Positions 44,847 to 53,901 of a DNA stretch of 64,000 bases are shown piece after piece (the stretch's first letter is position 1; every line of letters begins with the position of its first letter). The notes under the pieces are model-generated. The model made no database searches and was not told the DNA's origin. It saw only the letters and a program-made list of their open reading frames with translations. A program made the translations under genes and the position numbers. The DNA comes from Clostridium_I sp963725425 (GTDB lineage: Bacteria; Bacillota; Clostridia; Clostridiales; Clostridiaceae), in NCBI GenBank assembly GCA_963725425.1, contig CAVRYJ010000031.1, positions 434,001 through 498,000 on the forward strand, written 5' to 3'.

Positions 44847-46385
44847 TTAATCTATTCTTCGTATTCTTACAGCCATATATTCTTTTGCAGGCATATCAAT
44901 TTTAAATTTACCTTTGAATTTTCCTTTATTTTCAATGGTCATTTCCCAAGTATCTATTAATTCTGCTTCATAATTATAAGCATCATCATAATAATATTCT
45001 CTAAAAGATGGACGATTGAAACCATAATAATACAAGTAATATATTCTATTTTCAAAGTTCAAATTAGAGATTGATTCAATCGTAGCAGCTACTTCATCCC
45101 ATTTAGCTTCAATGGGCATTAAACCAAGCCCCGGTGTATCTGCTAAAATCTTATGAAGAAATTTTAAACGCGTTGGACTTTCGCCATGAAGTTTACCACC
45201 ATGGGACCACCACAAAATATCATCTGTATTCATAAATGTTTCTCCATGTCCTGCATAACCTCCTCTGCAAGTAGCCTCCCAAAAACGTCTTACCAATTCC
45301 TTTCCACTGATATTACCCCACCCATGTTGTATATTCCCCTCATAGGCAATTTCATCCAACACTATTGGTTTTTTATATCGTATTCGCCATTCTGTTACAT
45401 TTTCTGCAGTTTTATAAATATCCTGACGTTGTATACTACAATGCGTAATCCATGGGCGGGAATAATCGTAAAACGCTTTACAATTGTGAATAGATCTTAA
45501 ATGGTTATATTTATCTTTCTTACAAATAATATTTGCATATTTTTCCCAGTCTTTTATGGTTTTCTTTGTCATGAGGTCGTACTCATTTGCAAGTGACCAC
45601 CATACATTCCGATATGCACTGAATCTTGCAATCACATAGTTCCAATATAGATCATCACATTCTTCATTCATTTCACTAAATCCCCAACGGTCATATGGAT
45701 GCATAACTATTAAATCTGCTTCTATTCCAAGATCTTTTAAATTCTGAATTCTTTCTTCAATCAATTGAAAATGTTTTGGATTGAATCGTTTGTAATCCCA
45801 GTTGTTTCCATGAACATTTCCGTTATACTCCATAAAATTTTCTTTTGTTAAAATTGAACTATCACATGGAGTTCCTTCATATGGATAGCTGATTGGTTCT
45901 TTCAAGTTATAGTCATAATGCTTTGGGAATATACAGAAACGAATCTTATTAAAAGCATTGTTTTTCAACGTCTCCAGTGTCTGTTTCTGTAATTCCATGG
46001 GTTGAAGTTCCCATGCATAACAAGTTGTTCCAATTGAATAATAAGGTGTACCATCTTCATAAGCGAAGTGATATGTATTCGCTACTCTTACTGGTCCATG
46101 ATTTTTCCCTGTTGCTGGTATTGCTTTAAATTCACCTTTAAACACTTCATCTGAAAATGTTCCCCCTATTTCAAAAGTATAGCTTCCTTTAAATGATGGC
46201 ATAAACCGAACTTTGTATACACCGTTTCCATCATAAAATCCATCTACGCATTTTGTCTCATTTTTATTTACAAATACACCTTTTATATTATAATCCACAA
46301 ATGGATTTCTATCAGACCTACCCTTTACGGTCACTTCCAAAGCATCCCACTTTTCTACGGTATCTAAATACATATATTCACTCAT
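44847..46385 (-). CDS. DUF5060/DUF5605-type glycoside hydrolase (apiosidase-like TIM barrel)
   Basis: A 512-residue cytoplasmic protein. An N-terminal beta-sandwich of DUF5060 type (about 1-85, WDALEVTVKGRSDRNPFVDY) precedes a TIM barrel with YYSIGTTCYAWELQP, NKIRFCIFPKHYDYN and WWSLANEYDLM, where the Glu is a likely acid/base. A second Glu lies in PIVLDEIAYEG, the likely nucleophile. A C-terminal beta domain (about 430-512) corresponds to DUF5605. Start ATG at 46385 with AGAGGAAA; the frame extends to 46418 without a better site. It is intact although the transporter genes upstream are broken. Likely substrate a plant side-chain glycan; specificity unknown. Confidence 0.8.
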   Translation of the reverse strand: MSEYMYLDTVEKWDALEVTVKGRSDRNPFVDYNIKGVFVNKNETKCVDGFYDGNGVYKVRFMPSFKGSYTFEIGGTFSDEVFKGEFKAIPATGKNHGPVRVANTYHFAYEDGTPYYSIGTTCYAWELQPMELQKQTLETLKNNAFNKIRFCIFPKHYDYNLKEPISYPYEGTPCDSSILTKENFMEYNGNVHGNNWDYKRFNPKHFQLIEERIQNLKDLGIEADLIVMHPYDRWGFSEMNEECDDLYWNYVIARFSAYRNVWWSLANEYDLMTKKTIKDWEKYANIICKKDKYNHLRSIHNCKAFYDYSRPWITHCSIQRQDIYKTAENVTEWRIRYKKPIVLDEIAYEGNIQHGWGNISGKELVRRFWEATCRGGYAGHGETFMNTDDILWWSHGGKLHGESPTRLKFLHKILADTPGLGLMPIEAKWDEVAATIESISNLNFENRIYYLYYYGFNRPSFREYYYDDAYNYEAELIDTWEMTIENKGKFKGKFKIDMPAKEYMAVRIRRID

Positions 46386-46443
46386 AAATTTTCCTCTCTT
46401 ACTAATATAATTTGACATATAAATATATTTTATGGATTCATCA

Positions 46444-46590
46444 TTACTTTACTGCACCTGACATACCTTCTACAAAATAATTTTGAAAGATCATGAATAC
46501 AACTAATACGGGAATAACGGAAATCAAAACTCCTGCACAGAGATAACCATAGTCCGTACCATGTTCACCAACAAATGTCATAATCCCAGC
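46444..46590 (-). pseudogene. C-terminal fragment of an ABC sugar transporter permease (MalG-like)
   Basis: The last 48 codons of a carbohydrate ABC permease: GEHGTDYGYLCAGVLISVIP, then VVFMIFQNYFVEGMSGAVK and stop. The YFVEGMSGAVK ending is typical of MalG-type inner-membrane proteins. It is joined at about 46588-46595 to the middle of a solute-binding protein, so a deletion removed the rest of both genes and any second permease. Confidence 0.75.
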
Positions 46591-47262
46591 TTACTTGGAA
46601 TGCATTTAGTTTATCATGTAAATCTGGACCACAATAATGCTCAAATAATAATTCAACGAATCTCATTACATCCCATCCATTTAAGCCAGCTGCTCAAATG
46701 GGGGTTACACCGTTTTTCTTTAATGTAGCACAATCTGCTTCGAATTCGTCAAATGTAGTTGGTATTGCGATATTATATTTTTTAAAAATATCTTTTCTGT
46801 AGTAAACGCTTATGGCATTGTAACTTGTTGGAAGACCAGTAACTTTTCCATTAAACGTACAGAGATTTAGGGCGACCTTTGTATAGGTTTTTGCTCAGTT
46901 ATTTTCTTTTGCATATTGTGTTAAATCGTAGGTAGCTCCGTTGTCTGCATAATATTCTCCTAAACTTCCACCCCAGTTAAACCACATATTCCGTAATGTA
47001 CCAGAAGAAGCTACAACCTTGCAGGTATTCTTAATTCCATCGGTATCATAGTAAGATGCATTTACACTAATGCTACTGTTCGCCTTGTTGAATGCTGCAA
47101 CCATCTTATCAACTGCTACCTGTCTAGTACTCAGTGTCCAAAATGTAACTTCTGTCTTGCCACCGTTTGATGATGGCTTTGATGAGGTTGAAGAGCCACA
47201 GCCTGTAATGCTTATTGCAAGCATGGCTATCACCAAGCTAGTACCAAAATTTTTTTATTATA
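46588..47262 (-). pseudogene. ABC sugar-binding lipoprotein remnant
   Basis: The N-terminal piece reads VIAMLAISITGCGSS, a lipoprotein signal with a LxxC-type lipobox, then TEVTFWTLSTRQVAVDKMV as in family 1 solute-binding proteins. The start region is frame-broken (near 47245). In-frame TGA codons interrupt it at the NN-stop-AKTYTK position (a likely Trp) and at GVTPI-stop-AAG. The reading then continues as GLPTSYNAISVYYRKDIF and DGW-type sequence until the deletion junction. Clearly inactive. Confidence 0.8.
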
Positions 47263-47702
47263 ACTAAATTCATTACTAACTCAAAATACGAAATAAAGTT
47301 TAATTATCATTGAGCCTTATTGCCAAAACATATATCTAAAGCCTCAAAACTTGGTATAGTTAGTATTAAAAAAACAAACCAATTGTCTATTAACTGACCA
47401 TTATAATAGAGATAGAAAAGCTAATTGCAATAAAATATTATAAAAATACATGCCAATACAAGTAAGAAACAAATAAATCTACGTATTAAAGATTATATAA
47501 CTTCTGATAATGTGTGTTCTAAGTATTGAATGTCATAGACTCTGTCTGAACAATAATCGAATAGACTTATTAACTATATCTATTAGCATTAATGCTATTT
47601 TACTTGAACGCATTTAATATTAAGCATATTATATTAGTTTTCAGTAAACGTTTGTACTATAAATGAGCGAAAACGCTTGAATAATTTTTAATTGAATTAA
47701 GG
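47263..47702. promoter_or_regulatory. old promoter region of the ABC operon with LacI/cre-like dyads
   Basis: About 440 bp without genes. It contains AGTAAACGTTTGTACT (47643-47658, core AAACGTTT) and AGCGAAAACGCTT (47666-47678), both of the LacI/CcpA operator type. They lie upstream of the dead binding-protein gene and may have been targets of the LacI regulator at 44.7 kb. Confidence 0.45.
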
Positions 47703-48452
47703 ATAACTTTATATCTTACAACACCTCAACTTCACCATCTAATTCAATTTATAAATTCTATGGTAACCAAAGGCTATTGTGGAAAAATAACTGACATTTC
47801 TGACTTTATGCCAGTTAGGCATAGGACCAATATTGGGAAGTTCTTATCTGATAGCCCATGGAATGATGATTCTGTTGAAAGAGCCCTTAAAAAACGCGTA
47901 ATTGCGAGAATGTGGGAAACGTCTAGACTAACTAAAAAGCCTATCTATGTTGTGATAGATGATACTATTTCAGAGAAGACAGTGCCCTCGTCAAAGCTTA
48001 CAAAAATGAATATTATGTCTACACATATAGATGCAAGCTTAATGATGTCAAGGATTCGTCAATCGCACTTTGTTGGCCTAAAGAAGCTCTATTTAAACCT
48101 GGTTGCTTAAGAGCATTTAGAAGTTTAGATACTGATCTATCAACTGAAGAACTCTTAAATCACTATAAAAACAGATGACCAATTGAAACATTTTTTAGAG
48201 AAACAAAAAAAGCATCTTGGGTTAAATCATTATCAAGTAAGAAGCAATCGTAGCATAAACAGATATTTTTTGCTGCTAATGATAACTTATGTATACTGCG
48301 AATTAGAAGTAAGTGATGGTACACTAAATTTCAGTACTGGAATTAAAACTGCAAGAAACGAAGTCAAAAAAGAACGAATATCTTGGATCTTTAATCAAGC
48401 TAAGCAAGGAATATCTATTGAGACTATTTTAAAAACATTAAAAGTTGCCTAG
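47703..48452 (+). mobile_element. IS701/IS4-like transposase remnant
   Basis: Frames in sequence give ITLYLTTPQLHHLIQFINSM, then VTKGYCGKITDISDFMPVRH, GKFLSDSPWNDDSVERALKK and YVVIDDTISEKT, which contains the first catalytic Asp region of a DDE transposase. The middle is deleted or scrambled. A later stretch HYKNR-stop-PIETFFRETKK holds TGA where Trp is expected. A one-base shift in a seven-A run then leads to HLGLNHYQVRSNRSINRYFL and the C-terminus. Not functional. No terminal repeats were identified. Confidence 0.75.
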
Positions 48453-48863
48453 GATAGTTGATTTAAATTTGCATGGTAAAATATGTTATCAAATTTGCTC
48501 GTTTATAGTTTGTAATAGATATCTACAAATTTTGTGTTTCATTCTTCTTAGTTATATTATAAAATAAATTAATAAATATTTCAATAACTATTTTTGTAAT
48601 ATAACAATTTTTTTTATTGTATACTTTCTGTTGATTCGTGCTTATTTTATAGTTCTCCATTTACAATAAATAATATATTATCACATTGTTGACTTTATAT
48701 CTCGAATATATAATGATTTTTTTAAATTTATTATATAAAAATTTTACTATATTATTTATATATTTATAAACTTCTAAACTAATGTAGAAAGTATTGATAA
48801 AAATATGCATCGTATACCAAAAATACTAATGGTAATAATCTATCCTCTGGTAGAATTAAAGTT
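48453..48863. other. AT-rich filler between transposase remnants
   Basis: About 410 bp of extremely AT-rich DNA without frames, hairpins or repeats that I can support. Probably decayed flank. Confidence 0.35.
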
Positions 48864-49367
48864 ATGTTTTATAGAGGAGATGGAAAGTTGAAGGGATGGA
48901 ATTTGTTTGGAGAGATTAAACAATATAAAAATATTGGTTTGAATAAGTCACAAGTAAAAAGAACACTAAATATAGGTTATAATACTGTGAATAAATACTG
49001 TGACATGTCTAATGATGAATATGCTCAGTTAATAAATCAAACTAAGAACAGGTCTAAAAAAATAGATGGATATAAAGTTAAAGTATATTGTTTTGCCATG
49101 GTATTATCTCATTCAAGATTTAAATATCTACTATGGTCTGATAAACCATTTAACACCCTTTCCTTTATTGATGCTCACAATATAGCTTTTGAATATTTGG
49201 GTGGTATGCCTAAATAAATAGTATATGACCAAGATTGAGTACTTCCAGTATCAGAAAATTTTGGAGATATTATTTATACCGAAGGTTTTCAGAATTATGT
49301 AGACATTATGAAATATAAAATCAGACTTTGTAGAGGATTTGATCCTCAAAGTAAAGGTTATGCATAG
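48864..49367 (+). mobile_element. IS21-family IstA remnant
   Basis: Encodes the N-terminal helix-turn-helix (NLFGEIKQYKNIGLNKSQVK) and the start of the catalytic core of an IS21 IstA: FAMVLSHSRFKYLLWSDKPF, then AHNIAFEYLGGMPK. Stops follow at GMPK-TAA-IVYDQD (expected Glu) and DQD-TGA-V (expected Arg). More core sequence, FGDIIYTEGFQNYVDIMKYK, continues to TAG at 49365. IstB and both ends are missing. A TTG start near 48889 behind AGAGGAGA is possible. Confidence 0.78.
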
Positions 49368-49477
49368 TAAATGATAATGTATAGTAAATATCCTAAGTAT
49401 TATATAAACTTGCTGCTTTTTAATGTTTAACTTTACATTATTATGCCTGTATAAATTATACAAGGAGGTTTGTACCA

Positions 49478-49528
49478 TGACAAATGAAAATAAAGTTAAA
49501 GGCTACGCACTTATTTTTAGTGCGTAGC
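49478..49528 (+). CDS. possible 16-codon leader ORF ending in a terminator
   Basis: A very strong AAGGAGGT (49464-49471) precedes ATG at 49478 and a frame MTNENKVKGYALIFSA that stops inside the hairpin at 49499-49531. It may be a gene stub left by deletion, or a leader peptide. Confidence 0.35.
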
Positions 49529-49535
49529 CTTTAGG
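49499..49535. terminator. strong hairpin terminator
   Basis: AAGGCTACGCACT and AGTGCGTAGCCTT form a perfect 13-bp stem with a T-rich 7-base loop. It is convergent with the HxlR gene end at 49575 and may serve both sides. Confidence 0.7.
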
Positions 49536-49574
49536 CATCTAAAATTTTCTATCATTTGAAGCTATTTTTTGTTC

Positions 49575-49964
49575 TCATAATCTACTTTGTGAGTTGGAAA
49601 TTTCACAATAATTAATTATTTTATTTGATTGTGTCCCAATATTACCTTTAAAATTTAAATGTCCCCAGACACACATTTCTTTTAAAATAGTCATAAGAGA
49701 TAATCCTTTTTTAGATAAAAAATATTCTACTTTTGGTGGAACTTGACTATATTCTTTACGCACTATAATATCATCGGCTTGAAGCTCCTTTAGTTGACTA
49801 CTCAACATCTTATGAGTAATACATTTAACTGATTTCTTTAGTTCTCCATAACGCATAGTACCACATGTCCATAGCCAAAACCTTATAGTCATCTTCCATT
49901 TACCAATAAATATAGACAATGTATATTCAAATGGTTCTGAGTCTACTTCTATTTTTTCATCCAT
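49575..49964 (-). CDS. HxlR-family winged-helix regulator
   Basis: A 129-residue protein with the HxlR pattern: an IGKWKMTIRFWLW start helix, GTMRYGELKKSVKCITHKML as the recognition region (about 44-65), LKELQADDIIVRKEYSQVPP as the wing, and EYFLSKKGLSLM next. Cys residues at positions 34 and 48 could be redox or electrophile sensors (inference). GGAAAG precedes ATG at 49964. It is divergent from a flavin-reductase-domain gene across 135 bp that contain a perfect palindrome, the classic HxlR arrangement. Confidence 0.88.
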   Translation of the reverse strand: MDEKIEVDSEPFEYTLSIFIGKWKMTIRFWLWTCGTMRYGELKKSVKCITHKMLSSQLKELQADDIIVRKEYSQVPPKVEYFLSKKGLSLMTILKEMCVWGHLNFKGNIGTQSNKIINYCEISNSQSRL

Positions 49965-50052
49965 CTCATTACTTTCCTTTCAGTGAGCATCTTACATTAA
50001 AGTGCCTACTATCTTTATGTATGATTACATATATAATAATACATATTAGTGA

Positions 50053-50066
50053 TACTTTGCAAAGTA
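50053..50066. promoter_or_regulatory. perfect 14-bp palindrome, candidate HxlR operator
   Basis: TACTTTGCAAAGTA lies midway between the divergent HxlR and flavin reductase genes. It is extended by matching flanks (AGTGA / AATTTATACT are only partly symmetric). Confidence 0.6.
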
Positions 50067-50098
50067 ATTTATACTATAGAAGGGGATATAATTATATT

Positions 50099-50608
50099 AT
50101 GAATAAATTTAAAGAAATCAAACCTGAAGAATTGAATAAAAGCGCATTTCAACTTATAGGTAAGGATTGGATGCTCATTACAGCTGAAAAGTATAATAAA
50201 ATAAATACTATGACTGCTTCTTGGGGTGGTTTTGGTGTTATGTTTGCTAAAAGTGTAGTTTATATTGTCATAAGACCTCAGCGTTATACTAAAGAATTTG
50301 TGGATAATTCTGATACTTTGTCCCTAACATTCTTTGATGAAACTTATAGAAAACAATTAAGTTATCTTGGAACTGTATCTGGTAAGGATGAAGATAAGAT
50401 TTCTAAATGTAATTTAACAATTCAACATTCAAATAATACGCCTTACTTTCAAGAAGGAAATATTTCGATTATATGTAAAAAAGTATATGCGCAAGATTTT
50501 AAAAGTGAATGTTTTATAGTAAGTGATTTAGATGAAAAATGGTTTCCCGAAAGAGATTATCCTACATTATATATTGCAGAAATAGAAAAAATCCTTATAA
50601 AAGAATAG
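50099..50608 (+). CDS. flavin reductase-domain protein (FMN-binding)
   Basis: A 169-residue protein of the flavin reductase-like/split-barrel family. It has LIGKDWMLITAEKYNKINTM, the TASWGGFGVMFAKSVVYIVI strand, RPQRYTKEFVDNSDTLSLTF and LSYLGTVSGKDEDKISKC. The C-terminus is EIEKILIKE. AGGGGATA precedes ATG at 50099; a longer open frame from 49919 lacks a binding site and overlaps the regulator. It probably reduces flavin or a small substrate with NAD(P)H under control of the divergent HxlR protein. Confidence 0.88.
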   Translation: MNKFKEIKPEELNKSAFQLIGKDWMLITAEKYNKINTMTASWGGFGVMFAKSVVYIVIRPQRYTKEFVDNSDTLSLTFFDETYRKQLSYLGTVSGKDEDKISKCNLTIQHSNNTPYFQEGNISIICKKVYAQDFKSECFIVSDLDEKWFPERDYPTLYIAEIEKILIKE

Positions 50609-50644
50609 TCAAAATTGATACACAATTTTCCTTCCCATGCTATC

Positions 50645-50690
50645 GACTTTTCTGCTCTAGCAGAAAAGTCTTCCTTACCTTGTCTTATAC
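50645..50690. repeat. solo hairpin module related to family B elements
   Basis: GACTTTTCTGC-TCTA-GCAGAAAAGTC followed by TTCCTTAC matches one end module of the family B hairpin elements, here alone just downstream of the HelD gene. Confidence 0.5.
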
Positions 50691-50722
50691 AGTATTATAT
50701 ACTCATCCAAGCTGAACTATGC

Positions 50723-52960
50723 CTATATAAATCTGCTTTTTTTCCCTATATAAAAAATTGCCAACCTGTGAAGTGGTCTTGTACATTCTATATAAAGAAG
50801 TTTTTTATCCAGCTCTGTATTATAATTTTCATCTGATGCATCATAAATTATCACAGCATCAAATTCCAAACCTTTAGCCATATAGGAAGACATCATTACC
50901 GTTCCACCTTTATTCTCTTTATTCTCCTTTTTTTCTTCACTTAGCATATCTACCTTTATAAGATCTTTTAATTTTTTATAAACATCTATTTTTTGTTTCT
51001 CTGTTTTGCATATAATTCCAATAGATTGGAGCCCCTGTGCATAGTACTTGTCTGTTAGCTTTTTTATATTTCCATTCATTTCATCTAAATTATTCATATT
51101 AGAAAGCAGCGGTTCTTCCTCATGTCGCTCAAAAGCTTCTATGATCTCACCAGAACGAAGCAATTGCTTTGCGAATGAACTTATCTCAAAAGAAGACCTA
51201 TAACTCTTTTTTAGGGTTAGCTTAATGGCTTTTTTCTTATTTAATATACTGTATATTTCTTTATAAATTTCATCTGTCTTTTCCCTTTCGATTACTTGAT
51301 TATAATCTCCCAGAACTGTATATCTAGCATTTTTGAATAGAATACTGAATATTTTATATTGAATAGGGTAATAATCTTGAGCCTCATCTATAACTACCTG
51401 CCTTATCTCATCATAATTTTCATCGCCTTCAACGATTAATTTAATATACAAAAGGCAAGCCGAGTCTTCAAATGTAATAGATCCATTATTTAAATTTTTA
51501 GCGGTTTCTTCTAATATATCATCTATATTATCAGGTAATTCTATTCCAACTGATAGTTTTTTAAATAAGTTCTTTTTATTGAAAAAACATTTATAAATTT
51601 CAAAACAATCTACATTCGTAAAACTTCTTATAGTATTTATTGTACTTTTAGATTTTTTAATTGATATCAACCTGCTAAATGATTTTATTTGAAATTCATG
51701 CCAAGGATGCTGTCTTACTATCTCATAAATTTTAGCAAGTCTTGCTTCTCTCATAGGATGAGTTTTATATAACACCCTTCTTTCTATCCTTTTTAGTCGT
51801 TTTGCCATTGGCATTTTGATTTTATTATTGAGAAACTCATTTTTTAATATCTGTTTTGTTACTACCACTGCTCCATCATAATACACATCTTGAAAATGTA
51901 TCATGTGATGTTCATAATATTCTATGAATCTATCTAAAATTGTTATAAAATCCAAAGATCCTTTAAATTTAATATTATTCAACCTATTTTTACCCTGAGT
52001 TACACTTTGATTGCCAATCAAAAATTCAAGAGCAGAACTTCTATTTTCTATACAAAATTCATTGCCTAAATATTTTTTAATTATTTCATCATATGTAATT
52101 TCTTTCACGTTTTCTTCTCCCAGCTCTGGAAGTACATCTGAAATATAGTTACTGAAAATAGAATTTGGTGAAATTATAATTATATTATTTGACTTTAATT
52201 TTAGGCCTAATCCAACATAAAGTAAAAACGCAATTCTGTGCAATGCTATTGATGTTTTACCACTTCCTGCAGAACCTTGAACAATCAAAAGGTCACTATC
52301 TATATCTCTTATTATTATATCTTGCTCTCTTTGAATAGTCTCAACTATGTTTTTCATTTTGCTAGAAGAATTGTGACCTAACACCTCTTGGAGAATTTCA
52401 TCATTTATACCAGTACTACTGTCAAAATAATAATTAAGCTTTGAATCTTCTATTTTATACTGCCTTTTTAGTTTTACTTCTCCATTAATTGTGGAAGCTG
52501 GAGCATCATATGATGCTTTTCCTACTTCACATCTATAAAACATGCTTGAAACAGGTGCTCTCCAATCATAAACATAAATGTCATCAGTTTTCTTATTCAT
52601 TATATTAAAACGCCCTATATATATTTGTTCTTGATCATCATATCCCTCCTCAACAAAATCAAATCTACCAAAGTAAGGTGATTTTATTGCTCGGTTATAT
52701 TTATTAAGTTCACTTTTGCTATTGTGAAAATTTCTATCCGCAGTTCTAATTTCCATAAGACTACTATTCATTTCCGGAATCTTATCCGTATCATTTGAAG
52801 AATGTGAACTATTTTCCCACATTTCTTTCCCTGAAGCTCTAAACTTACTTAGCCTCTCATCTGAATTACTTTGAAGATTAAGCAAACTCTCACCTATGAA
52901 TTTTATGGTTTTATCTAGATAGTCCTGTTCCAATATTTTTTCTTTACTTACTTCTGACAT
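50723..52960 (-). CDS. HelD-like SF1 helicase, paralogue 2 of a near-identical pair
   Basis: A 745-residue HelD-type ATPase with the same motifs as the gene at 40.4-42.5 kb: coiled-coil start, LIVQGSAGSGKTSIALHR, VIDEAQDYYPIQYK and KGLEFDAVIIYDASDE. It keeps one copy of the N-terminal 14-residue unit and an extra segment (about 415-450, HPMREARLAKIYEIVRQHPW) missing from its sister. ATG at 52960 with GGAGAG. Similarity to the sister extends into the 5' leader (TGTCAATAGATTTTTTAAA) and about 40 bp beyond the stop, so a whole gene unit was duplicated. Confidence 0.88.
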   Translation of the reverse strand: MSEVSKEKILEQDYLDKTIKFIGESLLNLQSNSDERLSKFRASGKEMWENSSHSSNDTDKIPEMNSSLMEIRTADRNFHNSKSELNKYNRAIKSPYFGRFDFVEEGYDDQEQIYIGRFNIMNKKTDDIYVYDWRAPVSSMFYRCEVGKASYDAPASTINGEVKLKRQYKIEDSKLNYYFDSSTGINDEILQEVLGHNSSSKMKNIVETIQREQDIIIRDIDSDLLIVQGSAGSGKTSIALHRIAFLLYVGLGLKLKSNNIIIISPNSIFSNYISDVLPELGEENVKEITYDEIIKKYLGNEFCIENRSSALEFLIGNQSVTQGKNRLNNIKFKGSLDFITILDRFIEYYEHHMIHFQDVYYDGAVVVTKQILKNEFLNNKIKMPMAKRLKRIERRVLYKTHPMREARLAKIYEIVRQHPWHEFQIKSFSRLISIKKSKSTINTIRSFTNVDCFEIYKCFFNKKNLFKKLSVGIELPDNIDDILEETAKNLNNGSITFEDSACLLYIKLIVEGDENYDEIRQVVIDEAQDYYPIQYKIFSILFKNARYTVLGDYNQVIEREKTDEIYKEIYSILNKKKAIKLTLKKSYRSSFEISSFAKQLLRSGEIIEAFERHEEEPLLSNMNNLDEMNGNIKKLTDKYYAQGLQSIGIICKTEKQKIDVYKKLKDLIKVDMLSEEKKENKENKGGTVMMSSYMAKGLEFDAVIIYDASDENYNTELDKKLLYIECTRPLHRLAIFYIGKKSRFI

Positions 52961-53078
52961 CTTATCACTCTCCAAAAGTTTTAAAAAATCTATTGACATT
53001 TCATGTTGTTTTATGCTAAGATATAATTGTATTATTAATAAGATTTTTTAGCAGTATTCAACTACTTATTATAAAGTA

Positions 53079-53117
53079 AAGTTGCGCTTATGTAAAGCAT
53101 AAGCACAACTTTTTTAG
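53079..53117 (+). terminator. hairpin with T-run upstream of the HelD gene
   Basis: AAGTTGCGCTTATG and CATAAGCACAACTT form a 14-bp stem (one mismatch) followed by TTTTT on the plus strand. There is no plus-strand gene next to it, so it may block transcription into the HelD promoter. Confidence 0.55.
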
Positions 53118-53237
53118 TTAAAAGTTAAAAGCCTTAAGAACTGTTAAAGGTGAATGGAAATAAATTTGTGTAAACAAATCTTTTTCCATTCACCTTTAAT
53201 TGATTCTTCTGCCCTAGCAGAAAATCTTCCTTAACTG
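53116..53237. repeat. modular hairpin element, family B
   Basis: It starts AGTTAAAAGTTAAAAG. A long central hairpin (TTAAAGGTGAATGGAAA ... TTTCCATTCACCTTTAA) follows, then GATTCTTCTGC-CCTA-GCAGAAAATC and TTCCTTAACTG. The end module is in the opposite orientation to the copy at 23.7 kb. Confidence 0.65.
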
Positions 53238-53261
53238 TCCATTGTCACCTGACAACTGCTT

Positions 53262-53807
53262 CTATGCCTGTTCATCAATCAAGTATAAAAGTCCATCATC
53301 CACATCATAAAGAAGTGGTGCAATCAAAATATCATGATACATCTCTCTAAGTCTTTTTACCTCACTTATTGCAAAATTCACTTCATTTACAATTTCGCAT
53401 ACTGGAGCATAACTTTTAAAATAGTCTTCAGCATAAATTTTTTTCCATCCCGTAGCCCTCACTATACCATTAACTATTTTGTCTTTTCTGCCACCAAGAT
53501 TAACCATACCACAATCGCTGTGTACAATTATAGCTATTGATCTAACTCCTCCCACAGCAAGTGCGTAGGAAACATAAAAACTACTATTATGTAGATTACT
53601 TCCCCCTGTTCTAATTACATAGGCGAAATTTTTAGGGATATTTAGTTCTACTCTATTATCCATGCATGTCCCTATAAGAAGTTCTGCATTGTTTATTTCC
53701 TCATTTTTTTCATTAAAATTATGATACTCCAAGAGTTTACCAATTGGAGTATCTTTATACTCATTAAAAATATCATCTTTCCTAGTAACTTTTACTAATC
53801 TATTCAT
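53262..53807 (-). CDS. beta-type carbonic anhydrase
   Basis: A 181-residue protein with zinc-ligand motifs of beta-carbonic anhydrases: CMDNR (Cys and the Asp-Arg dyad, about residues 48-52) and HSDCG (about 98-102). The GSNLHNSSFYVSYALAVGG and IVHSDCGMV strands fit the small, plant-like subgroup. It interconverts CO2 and bicarbonate, supplying bicarbonate to carboxylases. ATGGAGGA precedes ATG at 53807. Monocistronic between two repeats. Annotated by motif, so a carbonic anhydrase-like protein with another role remains possible. Confidence 0.85.
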   Translation of the reverse strand: MNRLVKVTRKDDIFNEYKDTPIGKLLEYHNFNEKNEEINNAELLIGTCMDNRVELNIPKNFAYVIRTGGSNLHNSSFYVSYALAVGGVRSIAIIVHSDCGMVNLGGRKDKIVNGIVRATGWKKIYAEDYFKSYAPVCEIVNEVNFAISEVKRLREMYHDILIAPLLYDVDDGLLYLIDEQA

Positions 53808-53901
53808 AAATCCTCCATAATACCCGTATATTTTTTTATTGAGTATTATAACATATTATTATGGACAGGACTACTAAAACTTAGCAAAAATGAAATCTTG
53901 T

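Noticed and set aside
46895..48180. TGA read as tryptophan (alternative genetic code)
   Set aside because: The TGA codons at Trp positions occur only in gene remnants that also carry deletions and frameshifts. Intact genes such as lacI and the 43-residue ORF end in TGA at sensible places.
49919..50098. Sixty-codon N-terminal extension of the flavin reductase gene
   Set aside because: It overlaps the divergent HxlR gene, has no ribosome binding site and reads as low-quality hydrophobic sequence. ATG at 50099 has a clear AGGGG.
42640..50610. An intact composite transposon or integrative element
   Set aside because: No intact transposase, integrase or matched ends were found. The three IS remnants belong to different families and are all truncated.
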